The notes: generated by a model from the sequence alone, not told the origin. Shown: positions 7,780 through 15,875, numbered from the stretch's first letter. The stretch: 64,000 nt of DNA from Candidatus Margulisiibacteriota bacterium (GCA_041661965.1 JBAZTH010000002.1:496001-560000); one strand, 5' to 3'. Numbers and translations: made by a program.

Positions 7780-9120
7780 ATGTTAAAAAAGTTAACCTAC
7801 AGCCTTGGAGCTTTGGCCTCGTCTCTTTCGTATCAGGTATTCGCCACCTATATTATCTTTTTTTACGTGGACGTGATGCGGCTCCCGGTCTATATGGCCG
7901 GGTCCGCCATGTTCATTTACGGTCTCTGGAACGCGATCAACGATCCCCTGGCCGGCTTTTTATCTGATTCCACTCATTCGCGGTTTGGCCGCCGCGTTCC
8001 TTATATTTTGCTCGGCGCGATCCCGTTGGGAATGGCCTTTGCCTTTCTTTGGCGGGCTCCTTTTTTCGGTCTGGACGAGCCTTATTTTCTTTTCCTCTAT
8101 TTTATCGCCCTGATCTGTTTGTTCGATGCCTTTTATACGATTGTCGTCCTTAACTGGTCCGCTCTTTTTCCGGAAATGTTCGGCGGACTCAAGGAACGGT
8201 CGTCGGTCAATGTTTTTCGCCAGGGATTCGCCCTGCTTGGTTTGTTGTTTGGGCTCGCTGTTCCGCCCCAGCTGTTTATCAGGTTTGGTTGGGGGAACAT
8301 GGGGATAATTTTTGGCGCGATCGTCGCGCTGCTTTGGCTGATCACCCTGCTTGGCTGCAAAGAAAAGAAAGAATTCAGCCGGGAACCGTCTTTGCCGCTT
8401 TTGGCCGCGCTGAAGACCACTTTGGTCGACCGTTCTTTTCTGGCTTATGTTTCGGCGGATCTTTTGATCTCTTTTGGTTTTATTACGTTGATCGCTTCAA
8501 TCCCGTTTTACGTGAAATATGTGCTGGAAAAGAGCCCGCAGGAAGTGACCCTCCTTTTTGCCCTGGCTTTTTTTGTCGCCTTTCCGATGCTTTTTGTCTG
8601 GCGGGCGGTCCTAGTTAAAAAGGGGGCCAAAAGAACGATGATGCTGGCCGCCGGGGCGATGGCGCTTAGTTTGGCGCCGCTCCTGTTCAGCACCGTGGCC
8701 AACGTGATCATGCTGGTTGCCGCTTTGTTCGGCGCTTCGCTGGCCGGTTATTTACTGGTCTCCGACGTCGTCTTGTCCGACGTGATCGATGAGGATGAGG
8801 TCAAGACCGGGCATCGCCGGGAAGGAACGTTCTTCGGGATCAGGGCTTTTATTAATCGATTTGCCATTGTTATTCAATCTTTTACCATCAGTTCGGTTTT
8901 TATGCTTTGCGGCTATAATCCCTATGTTTTTACCCAGCCGCGCTCTTTTTACGGCGGGATTTTCGCCTTGATCGCGGTGATCCCGATGGTCGCCTTCGGC
9001 TTGGCTTTTGCGATTATAAATTTATATCCGTTGGCGGGCGGCAAGATCCAAGAGGTTCGGGCAAAATTAACCGCGCTTCATTTAAAGAAAGGGGTAACTT
9101 TTCCGCCGAGCAGTAGGTAA
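7780..9120 (+). CDS. GPH-family sugar:cation symporter (MFS superfamily)
   Basis: This 446-residue protein has about 12 transmembrane segments and the glycoside-pentoside-hexuronide:cation symporter signature: NDPLAGFLSDSTHSRFGRRVPYIL after helix 2 (residues 53-76). Family members carry melibiose, xylosides or glucuronides with Na+ or H+; the substrate here cannot be read from sequence. It follows the ferredoxin gene by three bases, so it is probably cotranscribed although functionally separate. Its 3' end overlaps the convergent pyrB by 43 bases. Confidence 0.82.
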   Translation: MLKKLTYSLGALASSLSYQVFATYIIFFYVDVMRLPVYMAGSAMFIYGLWNAINDPLAGFLSDSTHSRFGRRVPYILLGAIPLGMAFAFLWRAPFFGLDEPYFLFLYFIALICLFDAFYTIVVLNWSALFPEMFGGLKERSSVNVFRQGFALLGLLFGLAVPPQLFIRFGWGNMGIIFGAIVALLWLITLLGCKEKKEFSREPSLPLLAALKTTLVDRSFLAYVSADLLISFGFITLIASIPFYVKYVLEKSPQEVTLLFALAFFVAFPMLFVWRAVLVKKGAKRTMMLAAGAMALSLAPLLFSTVANVIMLVAALFGASLAGYLLVSDVVLSDVIDEDEVKTGHRREGTFFGIRAFINRFAIVIQSFTISSVFMLCGYNPYVFTQPRSFYGGIFALIAVIPMVAFGLAFAIINLYPLAGGKIQEVRAKLTALHLKKGVTFPPSSR

Positions 9121-10028
9121 AGCAGGGCGGTCCTGACCGCGACCCCATTGGTAACTTGTTCCAGCGCCACCGTATTCGGCCCGTCGGCGACTTCCGAGGT
9201 CATTTCGATCCCCCGGTTGATCGGTCCCGGGTGCATCACCACGACATCCGGTCTGGCTTTTTTCATTCTGGCGGAGTTTAAGCCGTAAAGTTCCGCGTAC
9301 TCCTCGATCGAAGGGAAAAAACCTTTGTCCATTCTTTCCCGCTGGATCCGGAGCATATTGATGAAATCGGCGTCGGCTAATTCCCGGTCGAGGTCGTAGG
9401 CGACTCTAACCCCAAGATTTTCAATCCCTTCCGGCATGAGGGTCGGCGGTCCTACGACCACGACCTCGGCCCCCAATTTATTCAAGCCCCAGATATTTGA
9501 TTTAGCGACCCGGGAGTGGGCGACGTCGCCGACGATCAGGACCTTTTTCCCTTTAACGGTCTTTTTCTTCTCGATCATGGTGAAGATATCCAGCAAGCCC
9601 TGGGTCGGGTGTTCGTCGCAGCCGTCACCGGCGTTGATGACGCAGGCCTCGGTGTTGCGGGCGAGCATGTGCGGGGCGCCGGCCATGTTATGGCGGATAA
9701 TGATCGCGTCAACCCCCATGACCTCCAGGTTCTTGACGGTATCGATCAGGCTCTCTCCTTTAGAAACGCTGGAAGACGAGAGGGCGACGTTGGTAATGTT
9801 GGCCGAAAGGGCCTTGGCCGCCATATTGAAAGAGGTCCGGGTCCGTGTTGACGGTTCATAGAAAAGAGTGACCAGGTGTTTGCCGAGCAGAGTGGGAACT
9901 TTGGGAATTGGGCGGCTCAACACCTCTTTCATGGAGACAGCGGTGTTCAAAATGAGCTGAAGTTCCTCTAGAGAGAGGTCTTTGAGGCCGAGGAGATCCT
10001 TATTTTTAAGCCTTTTGACCTTGTTCAT
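9078..10028 (-). CDS. pyrB: Aspartate carbamoyltransferase catalytic subunit
   Basis: This 316-residue protein carries the carbamoyl-phosphate signature FYEPSTRTRTSFNMA near residue 54 and the aspartate-binding region HPTQGLLDIF, followed by KKVLIVGDVAHSRVAKSN and the HPGPINRGIE motif. It makes carbamoyl-aspartate, the first committed step of pyrimidine synthesis. It stands alone here: no pyrC, pyrI or pyrR is adjacent. The N terminus is normal in length. It converges with the transporter gene and overlaps it by 43 bases, with no terminator between. Confidence 0.95.
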   Translation of the reverse strand: MNKVKRLKNKDLLGLKDLSLEELQLILNTAVSMKEVLSRPIPKVPTLLGKHLVTLFYEPSTRTRTSFNMAAKALSANITNVALSSSSVSKGESLIDTVKNLEVMGVDAIIIRHNMAGAPHMLARNTEACVINAGDGCDEHPTQGLLDIFTMIEKKKTVKGKKVLIVGDVAHSRVAKSNIWGLNKLGAEVVVVGPPTLMPEGIENLGVRVAYDLDRELADADFINMLRIQRERMDKGFFPSIEEYAELYGLNSARMKKARPDVVVMHPGPINRGIEMTSEVADGPNTVALEQVTNGVAVRTALLYLLLGGKVTPFFK

Positions 10029-10044
10029 ACAATTGATTAATCTA

Positions 10045-10073
10045 CTTAAATATTATATCATTATAAGGATAAT
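10045..10073 (+). promoter_or_regulatory. Promoter of apbE placed for a leaderless start
   Basis: GATAAT at 10068-10073 lies six bases before the apbE ATG at 10080, the spacing seen at other leaderless-type starts in this window. The -35 (CTTAAA, 10045-10050) is weak. No Shine-Dalgarno is present. Confidence 0.45.
10052..10060 (-). promoter_or_regulatory. Extended -10 promoter for pyrB
   Basis: On the minus strand TGATATAAT is a consensus extended -10 about 23 bases before the pyrB ATG. No clear -35 or Shine-Dalgarno is visible. It lies back to back with the apbE promoter in the 51-base divergent region. Confidence 0.55.
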
Positions 10074-10079
10074 ATTGCC

Positions 10080-10928
10080 ATGAAAAAATATTGGGCCGTC
10101 CTCATTATTTTGATCCTTGGCCTGGGCTATTTATTATTGCCTAACGAAAAAACCGTCGTGGTCATGGGGACGACTCTGCGGGTGAAAGGGGACGGCGCCC
10201 GACTGGCGATCGATGAAGTTAAACGGTTGGACAGACTTTTCAGCCGTTTTGAGCCGGAGAGCGATATTTCCAAGGTCAACCGGGCGGCTGGGAATGGTCC
10301 GGTTGTAGTTGCGAAAGAAACCTTTGACTTGGTCGCGACCTCGTTCCTGTTGTCCGATCTGTCGGGGGGGGCCTTTGACCTTACCCTGGGACGGAACGGA
10401 AATTACCGGGCGATAGTTCTGGACAGTAAGAACCGGACGATTTTTCTCCGTCATAAAGGGATGAGCCTTGACCTGGGCGGGATCGGCAAGGGGGCGGCGG
10501 TGGAATCGGCCAGGCGCAAGCTTCTGGCCGATGGAGCGAAAAAAACCTTGATCGACATGCACTCTTCGATCGCGGTGATCGGCGGACCCTGGAAGATCGG
10601 GGTGATCGATCCGCGAGAAGCCCGGCCGGGAATGAGTTCCAACCTGTTGGAGGTCGTGACCTTAAACGATGGCGACGCCCTTTCGACCTCCGGCGGGTAC
10701 GAGCAACCGGGCCACATCATCGATCCGCGGAGCGGCCGGGTTGCAAACCGTTGTCTGGGGGTGACGGTCATTACGCGGGACGCGGCGATTGCCGACGCGC
10801 TCTCGACCGCGATCTTTGTGCTTGGTCCGGAGCAGGGGCTGAAATTAGCGAATAAACTGGCCGCCAAGGCGGTCATTGTCGACGGAAAGGGAAAGATAAA
10901 TGATAATTTTAGCGTTAAATTGCGGTAG
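10080..10928 (+). CDS. apbE: FAD:protein FMN transferase (ApbE family)
   Basis: This 282-residue protein has an N-terminal signal anchor (about residues 5-20) and the ApbE core: VVMGTTLRV, LSGGAFDLTLG, SLDLGGIGKGAAVE and GHIIDPRSG. ApbE attaches FMN covalently to threonine or serine of exported or membrane flavoproteins such as RnfG and NqrC. No such target is visible in the window. It is shorter than typical ApbE of about 340 residues, having lost a loop after the GGAFDLT motif. Its end overlaps ackA by 29 bases. Confidence 0.88.
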   Translation: MKKYWAVLIILILGLGYLLLPNEKTVVVMGTTLRVKGDGARLAIDEVKRLDRLFSRFEPESDISKVNRAAGNGPVVVAKETFDLVATSFLLSDLSGGAFDLTLGRNGNYRAIVLDSKNRTIFLRHKGMSLDLGGIGKGAAVESARRKLLADGAKKTLIDMHSSIAVIGGPWKIGVIDPREARPGMSSNLLEVVTLNDGDALSTSGGYEQPGHIIDPRSGRVANRCLGVTVITRDAAIADALSTAIFVLGPEQGLKLANKLAAKAVIVDGKGKINDNFSVKLR

Positions 10929-12168
10929 TTCGTCGGTTAAGTTTAAGCTTTACAAGTCGGGGGAGCGCAAATCCTTGGTCAGCGGCGTGATCGAAAGGAT
11001 CGGGATTGCCGGCTCCTTCCTCTCCTTCGAGGCTCCGGGCAAAGGAGAGATCAAAAAAGAATTGGAATGCCAGGACCATCGCTACGCCTTGAAGGCGATC
11101 CTCGAAGCGTTAATCGACAAGCAGTACAAGATATTGGACGACCTCTCCGCGATCGCCGCGGTCGGACACCGGGTCGTTCACGGCGGCGAAAAGTTCAAGA
11201 GCTCGGTCATGATCACCGACGAAGTCCTGGCGGCGATCAAAGACGTTCAGGATCTCGCCCCCCTCCATAATCCGCCGAATATCATGGGGATCGAAGCGGC
11301 TAAGGAAGTTCTTCCCGATATCCCGCACATCGCCGTGTTCGATACCGCTTTTCACCAAACCATGCCGGAGCAGGCGTATATTTACGCCGTTCCTTACGAG
11401 TGGTACGGGATGTACGGCGTCCGGCGCTACGGTTTCCACGGGACGTCGCATCTTTATGTTTCCCGACGGGCGGCGACCTTGCTCGGCCAAAAACCGCTGG
11501 AGACAAATTTAATTACGATGCATATCGGCAACGGCGTTAGTATCGCTGCCATTGCCGGGGGGATCTCCGTTGATACCACCATGGGGCTGACCCCGCTGGA
11601 AGGGGCGGTCATGGGGACCCGCTGCGGCGACCTTGACCCGTCGATCATCTTGTTCATGATCGAGAAGGAAGGGTTTTACGTCGAAGAATTGGAAAAGATC
11701 CTCAACAAAAAAAGCGGGCTTCTCGGGATCACCGGCAAATTTATGGACCGCCGCGACGTGGATAAGGCGGCCGACGAGGGGGACCATCGGGCCCAATTGG
11801 CCCAGCAGATCGAAGCGTACCGCCTGCGGAAATATATCGGATCCTATCTGGCGGCCTTGGGCCGGGTTGACGCGATCGTTTTTACCGCCGGCGGCGGCGA
11901 GCGGAATTACCGGTTGCGGGAAAGGGTCCTCTCCGGCCTGGAAAACATCGGGATCAAATTGGACAAGAAGCGGAATGCCGCCGCCAACACCCGAGACAAA
12001 GAATCATTGATCACGTCCGACGATTCGCCGGTCAAGGTTTACGTTATTCCGACCGACGAAGAGCTGGTCTTTATTGAAGACGTGATTGCCATTTTGGAAG
12101 GTCGCTATGAAACCCACACCCATTTTACTTATAGTTTTGAGGACCCCAAATATAAGAGGAAGGGATGA
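10900..12168 (+). CDS. ackA: Acetate kinase
   Basis: This 422-residue protein starts with the phosphate-binding NCGSSSVKFKLY signature and contains HRVVHGGEKF, the substrate loop HNPPN, FDTAFH and GFHGTSH. It interconverts acetyl phosphate plus ADP with acetate plus ATP, giving substrate-level phosphorylation in fermentation. With the H2-evolving hydrogenase it fits an acetate-plus-H2 metabolism. No phosphotransacetylase gene is nearby. It overlaps apbE by 29 bases and the next gene by four (ATGA), so the three genes form an operon. Confidence 0.96.
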   Translation: MIILALNCGSSSVKFKLYKSGERKSLVSGVIERIGIAGSFLSFEAPGKGEIKKELECQDHRYALKAILEALIDKQYKILDDLSAIAAVGHRVVHGGEKFKSSVMITDEVLAAIKDVQDLAPLHNPPNIMGIEAAKEVLPDIPHIAVFDTAFHQTMPEQAYIYAVPYEWYGMYGVRRYGFHGTSHLYVSRRAATLLGQKPLETNLITMHIGNGVSIAAIAGGISVDTTMGLTPLEGAVMGTRCGDLDPSIILFMIEKEGFYVEELEKILNKKSGLLGITGKFMDRRDVDKAADEGDHRAQLAQQIEAYRLRKYIGSYLAALGRVDAIVFTAGGGERNYRLRERVLSGLENIGIKLDKKRNAAANTRDKESLITSDDSPVKVYVIPTDEELVFIEDVIAILEGRYETHTHFTYSFEDPKYKRKG

Positions 12169-12971
12169 AAAAAGATAACTTTCTTCCCCTGACATATTTA
12201 CGGGAAGCTGGCGACCTTCGCTGCGGCGCCAGGACCCTGCGCGACCATCCTGAACGGAGCGAATATCCCTGGGATTTGATCGTCAATCTGAAAGCCGACC
12301 TGGAAGCCGACCTTAAGGTTATGGGGGGCGGGATAAAAGGAACTGTCCATCCTTCAGTCGTCCTCTACGCGCCGGAAAATATGCTTATTGAAGCCGGGGC
12401 CGAGATCGAAGCCGGCGCCGTCCTTGACGCCCGGTCGGGGCCGATCTATATCGGCCGGGGGACAATTATTAGGCCGCTAAGTTATTTGCGCGGGCCGCTC
12501 TCCATCGGGCCGGAATGCCGGATCGGCGGAGAAGTGACCCATTCGATCTTTCACGGCTACGCCAATAAAGCGCACTACGGTTTTATCGGCCATTCGTACA
12601 TCGGCGAATGGGTTAACTTGGGAGCGGGGACGACCAACTCAAACCTGAAAAATACTTATGGCACCGTTAAAATGGCGATCAATGGCCAAGAGACCGACAG
12701 CGGAACGCAGTTTCTCGGTTGTTTGATCGGCGACCACGCCAAGCTGGGGATCGGCACGCTGATCCCGACCGGCGCGGTGATCGGCGTCGGCGCCAATGTT
12801 TTTGGCGGCGGGCTGGTCCCGAAAAACGTCCCCTCGTTCAGTTGGGGGAACAATGGCCGGGTCGATCTGGAAAAATTCCTGGCGGCGACGGAGAGCGTCA
12901 TGCGGCGACGGGGCCGCAAGCTCGAAGAGGTCAAAGAAAAACTAGCCGCCGTTTATTCACGAACCGCTTAA
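12165..12971 (+). CDS. GlmU-like left-handed beta-helix acyltransferase with shortened nucleotidyltransferase part
   Basis: This 268-residue protein begins like the sugar nucleotidyltransferase family related to GlmU (FLPLTYLREAGDLRCGARTL, including the LRxG motif) but then jumps to the linker YPWDLIVNL. Full-length relatives are around 400 residues, so roughly 120 residues of the nucleotidyltransferase fold appear to be missing. The rest is a left-handed beta-helix of hexapeptide repeats with the acyltransferase-like stretch VNLGAGTTNSNLKNTYG. It probably acts only as an acetyltransferase, or as a binding scaffold. It is translationally coupled to ackA. The truncation judgement rests on recalled family length. 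Confidence 0.72.
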   Translation: MKKDNFLPLTYLREAGDLRCGARTLRDHPERSEYPWDLIVNLKADLEADLKVMGGGIKGTVHPSVVLYAPENMLIEAGAEIEAGAVLDARSGPIYIGRGTIIRPLSYLRGPLSIGPECRIGGEVTHSIFHGYANKAHYGFIGHSYIGEWVNLGAGTTNSNLKNTYGTVKMAINGQETDSGTQFLGCLIGDHAKLGIGTLIPTGAVIGVGANVFGGGLVPKNVPSFSWGNNGRVDLEKFLAATESVMRRRGRKLEEVKEKLAAVYSRTA

Positions 12972-12996
12972 TTTTATTTAGAAAAAAAGGTATAAT
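12968..12996 (+). promoter_or_regulatory. Promoter of tRNA-Gln
   Basis: TATAAT at 12991-12996 lies nine bases before the mature tRNA 5' end, with a weak -35 (TTAATT) 17 bases upstream. The primary transcript would start only a few bases before the tRNA. Confidence 0.6.
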
Positions 12997-13005
12997 TTTG
13001 CTTGT

Positions 13006-13076
13006 TGGGGGATCGTCTAATGGTAGGACACCGCCCTTTGGAGGCGAGAATCGGGGTTCGAGTCCCTGTCCCCCAG
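13006..13076 (+). tRNA. tRNA-Gln (anticodon TTG)
   Basis: The 71-nt sequence folds into a cloverleaf. The acceptor stem starts U1-A72 with a G discriminator, both glutamine features. The anticodon loop is CTTTGGA with anticodon TTG, and the T-loop is TTCGAGT closed by GG/CC pairs. CCA is not encoded; the genome carries a CCA-adding enzyme gene at 47869-49191. The 3' 18 bases plus one downstream base are repeated at 13540-13558. Confidence 0.95.
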
Positions 13077-13077
13077 T
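13059..13077 (+). repeat. Direct repeat (left att-like copy) in the tRNA-Gln 3' end
   Basis: These 19 bases span half of the T-arm, the 3' acceptor strand and one base beyond the discriminator. They recur without mismatch at 13540-13558. The tRNA remains intact on this side, as at integration sites. Confidence 0.85.
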
Positions 13078-13137
13078 CCTTCGACTCGGTCGCTTCGCTC
13101 CCTCGCTCAGGACAAGTCCCTCTTTCGAGTCGAAGGA
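13077..13137. repeat. Inverted repeat, REP-like, inside the mini-element
   Basis: The 12-base arms at 13077-13088 (TCCTTCGACTCG) and 13126-13137 are perfect reverse complements. Between and after them lie degenerate smaller palindromes of the form GAGCGAACGAAG/CGCTTCGCTC up to about 13170. The first arm begins at the last base of the tRNA-derived repeat. It looks like a repetitive extragenic palindrome rather than a terminator, as no T-run follows. Confidence 0.7.
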
Positions 13138-13225
13138 TGTCGAGCGAACGAAGTGAGTCGAGACTTCTAAAATATTATTTATTCAGCGTAAGTCTAGGGC
13201 CGGTCGAGGCAGAGTCGAGATTTAC

Positions 13226-13507
13226 ATGTATTATCTTTATATTGTTGAGTGTCAGAATAAAGCTTTTTACACCGGAATTACGAATAATCTTAAAAGAAGA
13301 GTTTTACAGCATCAATCAGGAGAAGGCGGTCATTACACCAGCTGTAATCCGGCAGTTAAATTAAGATATTTTGAGGAGTATAATTCCAGGGCAGAAGCTG
13401 CAAAAAGAGAGAGACAAATAAAGGGTTGGTCCCGAATAAAAAAGTTAGCTCTTATAAAGGGAGACAAGGGGATTCTGAAGGCCGCGGCGAGATGTAAAGA
13501 AAAATAG
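13226..13507 (+). CDS. Single-domain GIY-YIG nuclease (YhbQ/UPF0213-like)
   Basis: This 93-residue protein has the GIY-YIG fold signature: YYLYIVECQNKAFYTGITNNLKRRVLQH, that is YIV...YTG...R, with a later Glu in EAAKRERQIKGW. Stand-alone proteins of this kind are common in bacteria; some cut DNA, but cellular roles are poorly known. It is more A+T-rich than its neighbours and is the only gene of the 481-bp insert at tRNA-Gln, beside REP-like palindromes. It could be a passenger or the enzyme that moves the palindromes; nothing here decides. Confidence 0.85.
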   Translation: MYYLYIVECQNKAFYTGITNNLKRRVLQHQSGEGGHYTSCNPAVKLRYFEEYNSRAEAAKRERQIKGWSRIKKLALIKGDKGILKAAARCKEK

Positions 13508-13539
13508 TCCCGAAGCCCCCGCTCAAGCGGGGCGGAGGA

Positions 13540-13558
13540 CGAGTCCCTGTCCCCCAGT
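13540..13558 (+). repeat. Direct repeat (right att-like copy) of the tRNA-Gln 3' end
   Basis: This is a perfect 19-base copy of 13059-13077; the flanking bases differ on both sides. Its last base is also the first base of the -35 hexamer of the next promoter. Confidence 0.85.
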
Positions 13559-13586
13559 TGCAATCTTTTCTTAGCTGGCTTACAAT
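13558..13586 (+). promoter_or_regulatory. Promoter for the exported protein gene at 13633
   Basis: TTGCAA (13558-13563) and TACAAT (13581-13586) are separated by 17 bases. The leader of about 40 bases contains a small hairpin (GCAGC/GCTGC) immediately before AGGAGG at 13622-13627. Confidence 0.7.
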
Positions 13587-13632
13587 AGGCCCGAGTCCCA
13601 AGGTTAGCAGCCAATGCTGCCAGGAGGAAATT

Positions 13633-14079
13633 ATGGGAAAGATCAGTGGCGTTGTTTTTGCTTTTCTGCTCACCTCGATGATTGCCATAGGCGCCGTTAA
13701 GCCGGCAAATTCAGAAGTTAACATAAATGTTAATATCGGCCCGCCGCCCATTGTGGTTGCCGAGCCGTCTGAAGTAGTCTTTATCTCCAGCTACGGAGTC
13801 TATTTTGTTTCTGGCATTGATTTCGATGTTTATTACTTTAATGGCTACTGGTGGTCTCCGCGTGGAACCGTCTGGTACAGGGCAACAGCCTATAACGGTC
13901 CCTGGGTGATCATTAACCGACGCGTTGTCCCGCCGGTTTTGATCCGGATCCCGGCAAACTATCGGGTTATTTATAAGAGCGTAAAGCCGATCCCTTTTGG
14001 CAAGTGGAAGCAGCAATGGAAGCAGAAAGGGAAAGGATACGGTCGGGGAGATAATCAGAAAAAAAGGACGAAGCCTTAA
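13633..14079 (+). CDS. Small exported protein with Trp/Tyr-rich YWW motif, unknown function
   Basis: This 148-residue protein starts at an ATG with AGGAGG eight bases upstream; the frame is open further 5' but that part lies in the promoter. A signal peptide of about 30 residues is followed by a Pro-rich stretch and the aromatic repeat-like region YYFNGYWWSPRGTVWYRA and YNGPWVIINRR. The tail is very basic (Lys, Gln, Gly, Arg). Similar aromatic proteins are found in the periplasm of many diderm bacteria without known function. It ends four bases inside the convergent ABC-F gene. Confidence 0.72.
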   Translation: MGKISGVVFAFLLTSMIAIGAVKPANSEVNINVNIGPPPIVVAEPSEVVFISSYGVYFVSGIDFDVYYFNGYWWSPRGTVWYRATAYNGPWVIINRRVVPPVLIRIPANYRVIYKSVKPIPFGKWKQQWKQKGKGYGRGDNQKKRTKP

Positions 14080-15869
14080 CCCCTAAACGTCAAATTTGCC
14101 CGGTCGAAGACATCGAGCTCGGCGATCAGGCTTTCGAGCTCTTTGTAGCCGCTGTCGACCGCTTGTTGGTGCTTATGGGCGGTGATCTGTAATTGTTGAA
14201 TTTCCGCGCCGCTCTTTTTACCGCCGGCTTGCGCGATCTCGAGATTGACCGCTTCCAGGGCCGCTTCCGCTTCATCGATCCTTTTTTCGACTTCGGCCGT
14301 TTTATTAATGATTGTCTGCCGTTGTTTGCTATGGTCGACTTTTTTGGGCTCCTTATGCTTGGCCGTTTTTTTCGCTTTTTTAGGTTCCGATTCCCAGCCG
14401 ATCTTGTCCAGGAACTCCTGGTAGCGGCCCTCAAAGACAAAAACCTTGTCTTCGTTGAAGATTATCAGGCGATTGGCCAGATGATGAAGAAACATTTCGC
14501 TGTGGGTCACAATGATGACCGCGCCGGGAAACTCGTCGAGAGCCGCGATCATTGAATCACACGATTCGACGTCCAAATGGTTGGTCGGCTCGTCGAGCAA
14601 AAGGAGGTTGGTGGGGGAGAGGAGGATCTTCCCCAGCGTGACTCGGCTCTTTTCGCCACCCGAGAGGACCGAAATCTTTTTTAAGGCCAGGTCGCCGGTG
14701 AACATCATCGCCCCGCAGGTCTTTCTGATGTCGCTGTATTTCATGTCGGGCCGCAATTGGTGAAGTTCTTCTTCAATGGTCAGGTTGGGGTTCAGCCGTT
14801 CAATGTTAGTTTGGCCGAAATAGCCGATCTTGCAGTCGGGGTGGGGGTTAATCTCCCCGGCTTGCGGCTGGAGTTCGCCGGCCAGCAGGCGGAGCAAGGT
14901 TGATTTCCCCTTGCCGTTCTTACCAATGACGCAGATCCGGTCGTTCTTGCCGATATCGATCGAGAGATCGTTGATCAGAATGCGGTCGGGGGAATAGCCG
15001 AAGGTAATGTTTTCCGCCCGCATTAGATAATTGGCCTCAAATTCGACCGAATTGAAGCGGAAACCGAGTTCAGTTATTTTGACCAGCTCTTCCTTCTTCC
15101 CCATTTTTTCCAGCGCTTTGATCCGTGATTGGACGAGGCTGGCCCGGGCCGCCTGGGCGCGGAAGCGATTGATAAACTCCATCGCTTCCTCCCGTTTCTT
15201 TTGTTCTTTCTGGAGGGTCTTGCCGTAGCTCTCTTCTTCCGTGGCGATCTGTTCAAAAAGTTTGGCGGTATCGCCTTCGATCTTTTTGGTCTTTAGTCGG
15301 TGGAGTCCCAAAGTATGGGTCGTGACGCTGTTCATGAAATCGCGGTCGTGGGTAATGAGCATCAGCTCATTGCTCCAGCGCTGCAGGAATTTCTTGAGCC
15401 AGCGGATCGAAATGATATCCAGATAGTTCGTCGGTTCGTCAAGCAAGAGCAAGTGCGGCTCGGCAAGGAGGACCTTGGCCAGGTTCAGCCTGACCTGGAA
15501 GCCGCCGGAAAATTCCGCCGGCGATTTGTCGAACTCGCTTTCCGTAAAGCCGAGGCCGCTTAGGATCTTTTCCGCTTTCCAGATCTGGTCCTCTTCGCCG
15601 ACCGGGAGTCCCAGGCAGGCTTCCTGGAGGACGGTTGGCTCGCTGAAGCGGAGATGTTGTTTAAGGTACCCGACGGTGTAGTTTTTCGGCAGAGAAATAG
15701 TTCCCTCGTCAGGCGCCATTTCTCCCGTAATTAGCTTAAAAAGTGTGGTTTTCCCTGACCCGTTACGACCGACTAAGCCGATCCGTTCCCCACTATGGAT
15801 AGTGAAGCTGATATCATCGAAAAGCTCATGCCCGGCAAAGCCGAGCGATAAATTGTTGATTTGCAGCAT
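14076..15869 (-). CDS. ABC-F family ATPase (Uup/YheS-like)
   Basis: This 597-residue protein has two ABC ATPase domains and no membrane segments. The first has Walker A GRNGSGKTT (from residue 37), the signature FSGGFQVRLNLAK and Walker B LLLLDEPTNYLD. The second has GKNGKGKSTLL, LSGGEKSRVTLGK and DEPTNHLD. A linker lies between them, and the C-terminal 80 residues are Lys/Glu-rich coiled coil, as in Uup. ABC-F proteins act on ribosomes, or on DNA repair for Uup. A TATATT hexamer lies six bases before the ATG, so it probably has its own leaderless transcript. Confidence 0.9.
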   Translation of the reverse strand: MLQINNLSLGFAGHELFDDISFTIHSGERIGLVGRNGSGKTTLFKLITGEMAPDEGTISLPKNYTVGYLKQHLRFSEPTVLQEACLGLPVGEEDQIWKAEKILSGLGFTESEFDKSPAEFSGGFQVRLNLAKVLLAEPHLLLLDEPTNYLDIISIRWLKKFLQRWSNELMLITHDRDFMNSVTTHTLGLHRLKTKKIEGDTAKLFEQIATEEESYGKTLQKEQKKREEAMEFINRFRAQAARASLVQSRIKALEKMGKKEELVKITELGFRFNSVEFEANYLMRAENITFGYSPDRILINDLSIDIGKNDRICVIGKNGKGKSTLLRLLAGELQPQAGEINPHPDCKIGYFGQTNIERLNPNLTIEEELHQLRPDMKYSDIRKTCGAMMFTGDLALKKISVLSGGEKSRVTLGKILLSPTNLLLLDEPTNHLDVESCDSMIAALDEFPGAVIIVTHSEMFLHHLANRLIIFNEDKVFVFEGRYQEFLDKIGWESEPKKAKKTAKHKEPKKVDHSKQRQTIINKTAEVEKRIDEAEAALEAVNLEIAQAGGKKSGAEIQQLQITAHKHQQAVDSGYKELESLIAELDVFDRANLTFRG

Positions 15870-15875
15870 TCATTA

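Larger units (their letters stand above)
13078..13558. mobile_element. 481-bp mini-element between tRNA-Gln direct repeats
   Basis: The segment between and including one of two perfect 19-bp direct repeats of the tRNA-Gln 3' end contains palindromic sequence (13077-13170), one GIY-YIG gene and a GC-rich hairpin (CCCCGC/GCGGGG at about 13517-13532). Removing it joins the tRNA directly to a good promoter for the next gene. No integrase or transposase is present, so it is either mobilised in trans or a remnant. Tandem tRNA loss is an alternative origin. Confidence 0.6.

Noticed and set aside
9078..9120. Frameshift or misassembly at the transporter/pyrB 3' overlap
   Set aside because: Both proteins have full-length, sensible C termini, and convergent overlaps are frequent in this compact genome (also at 14076, 18241 and 31657).
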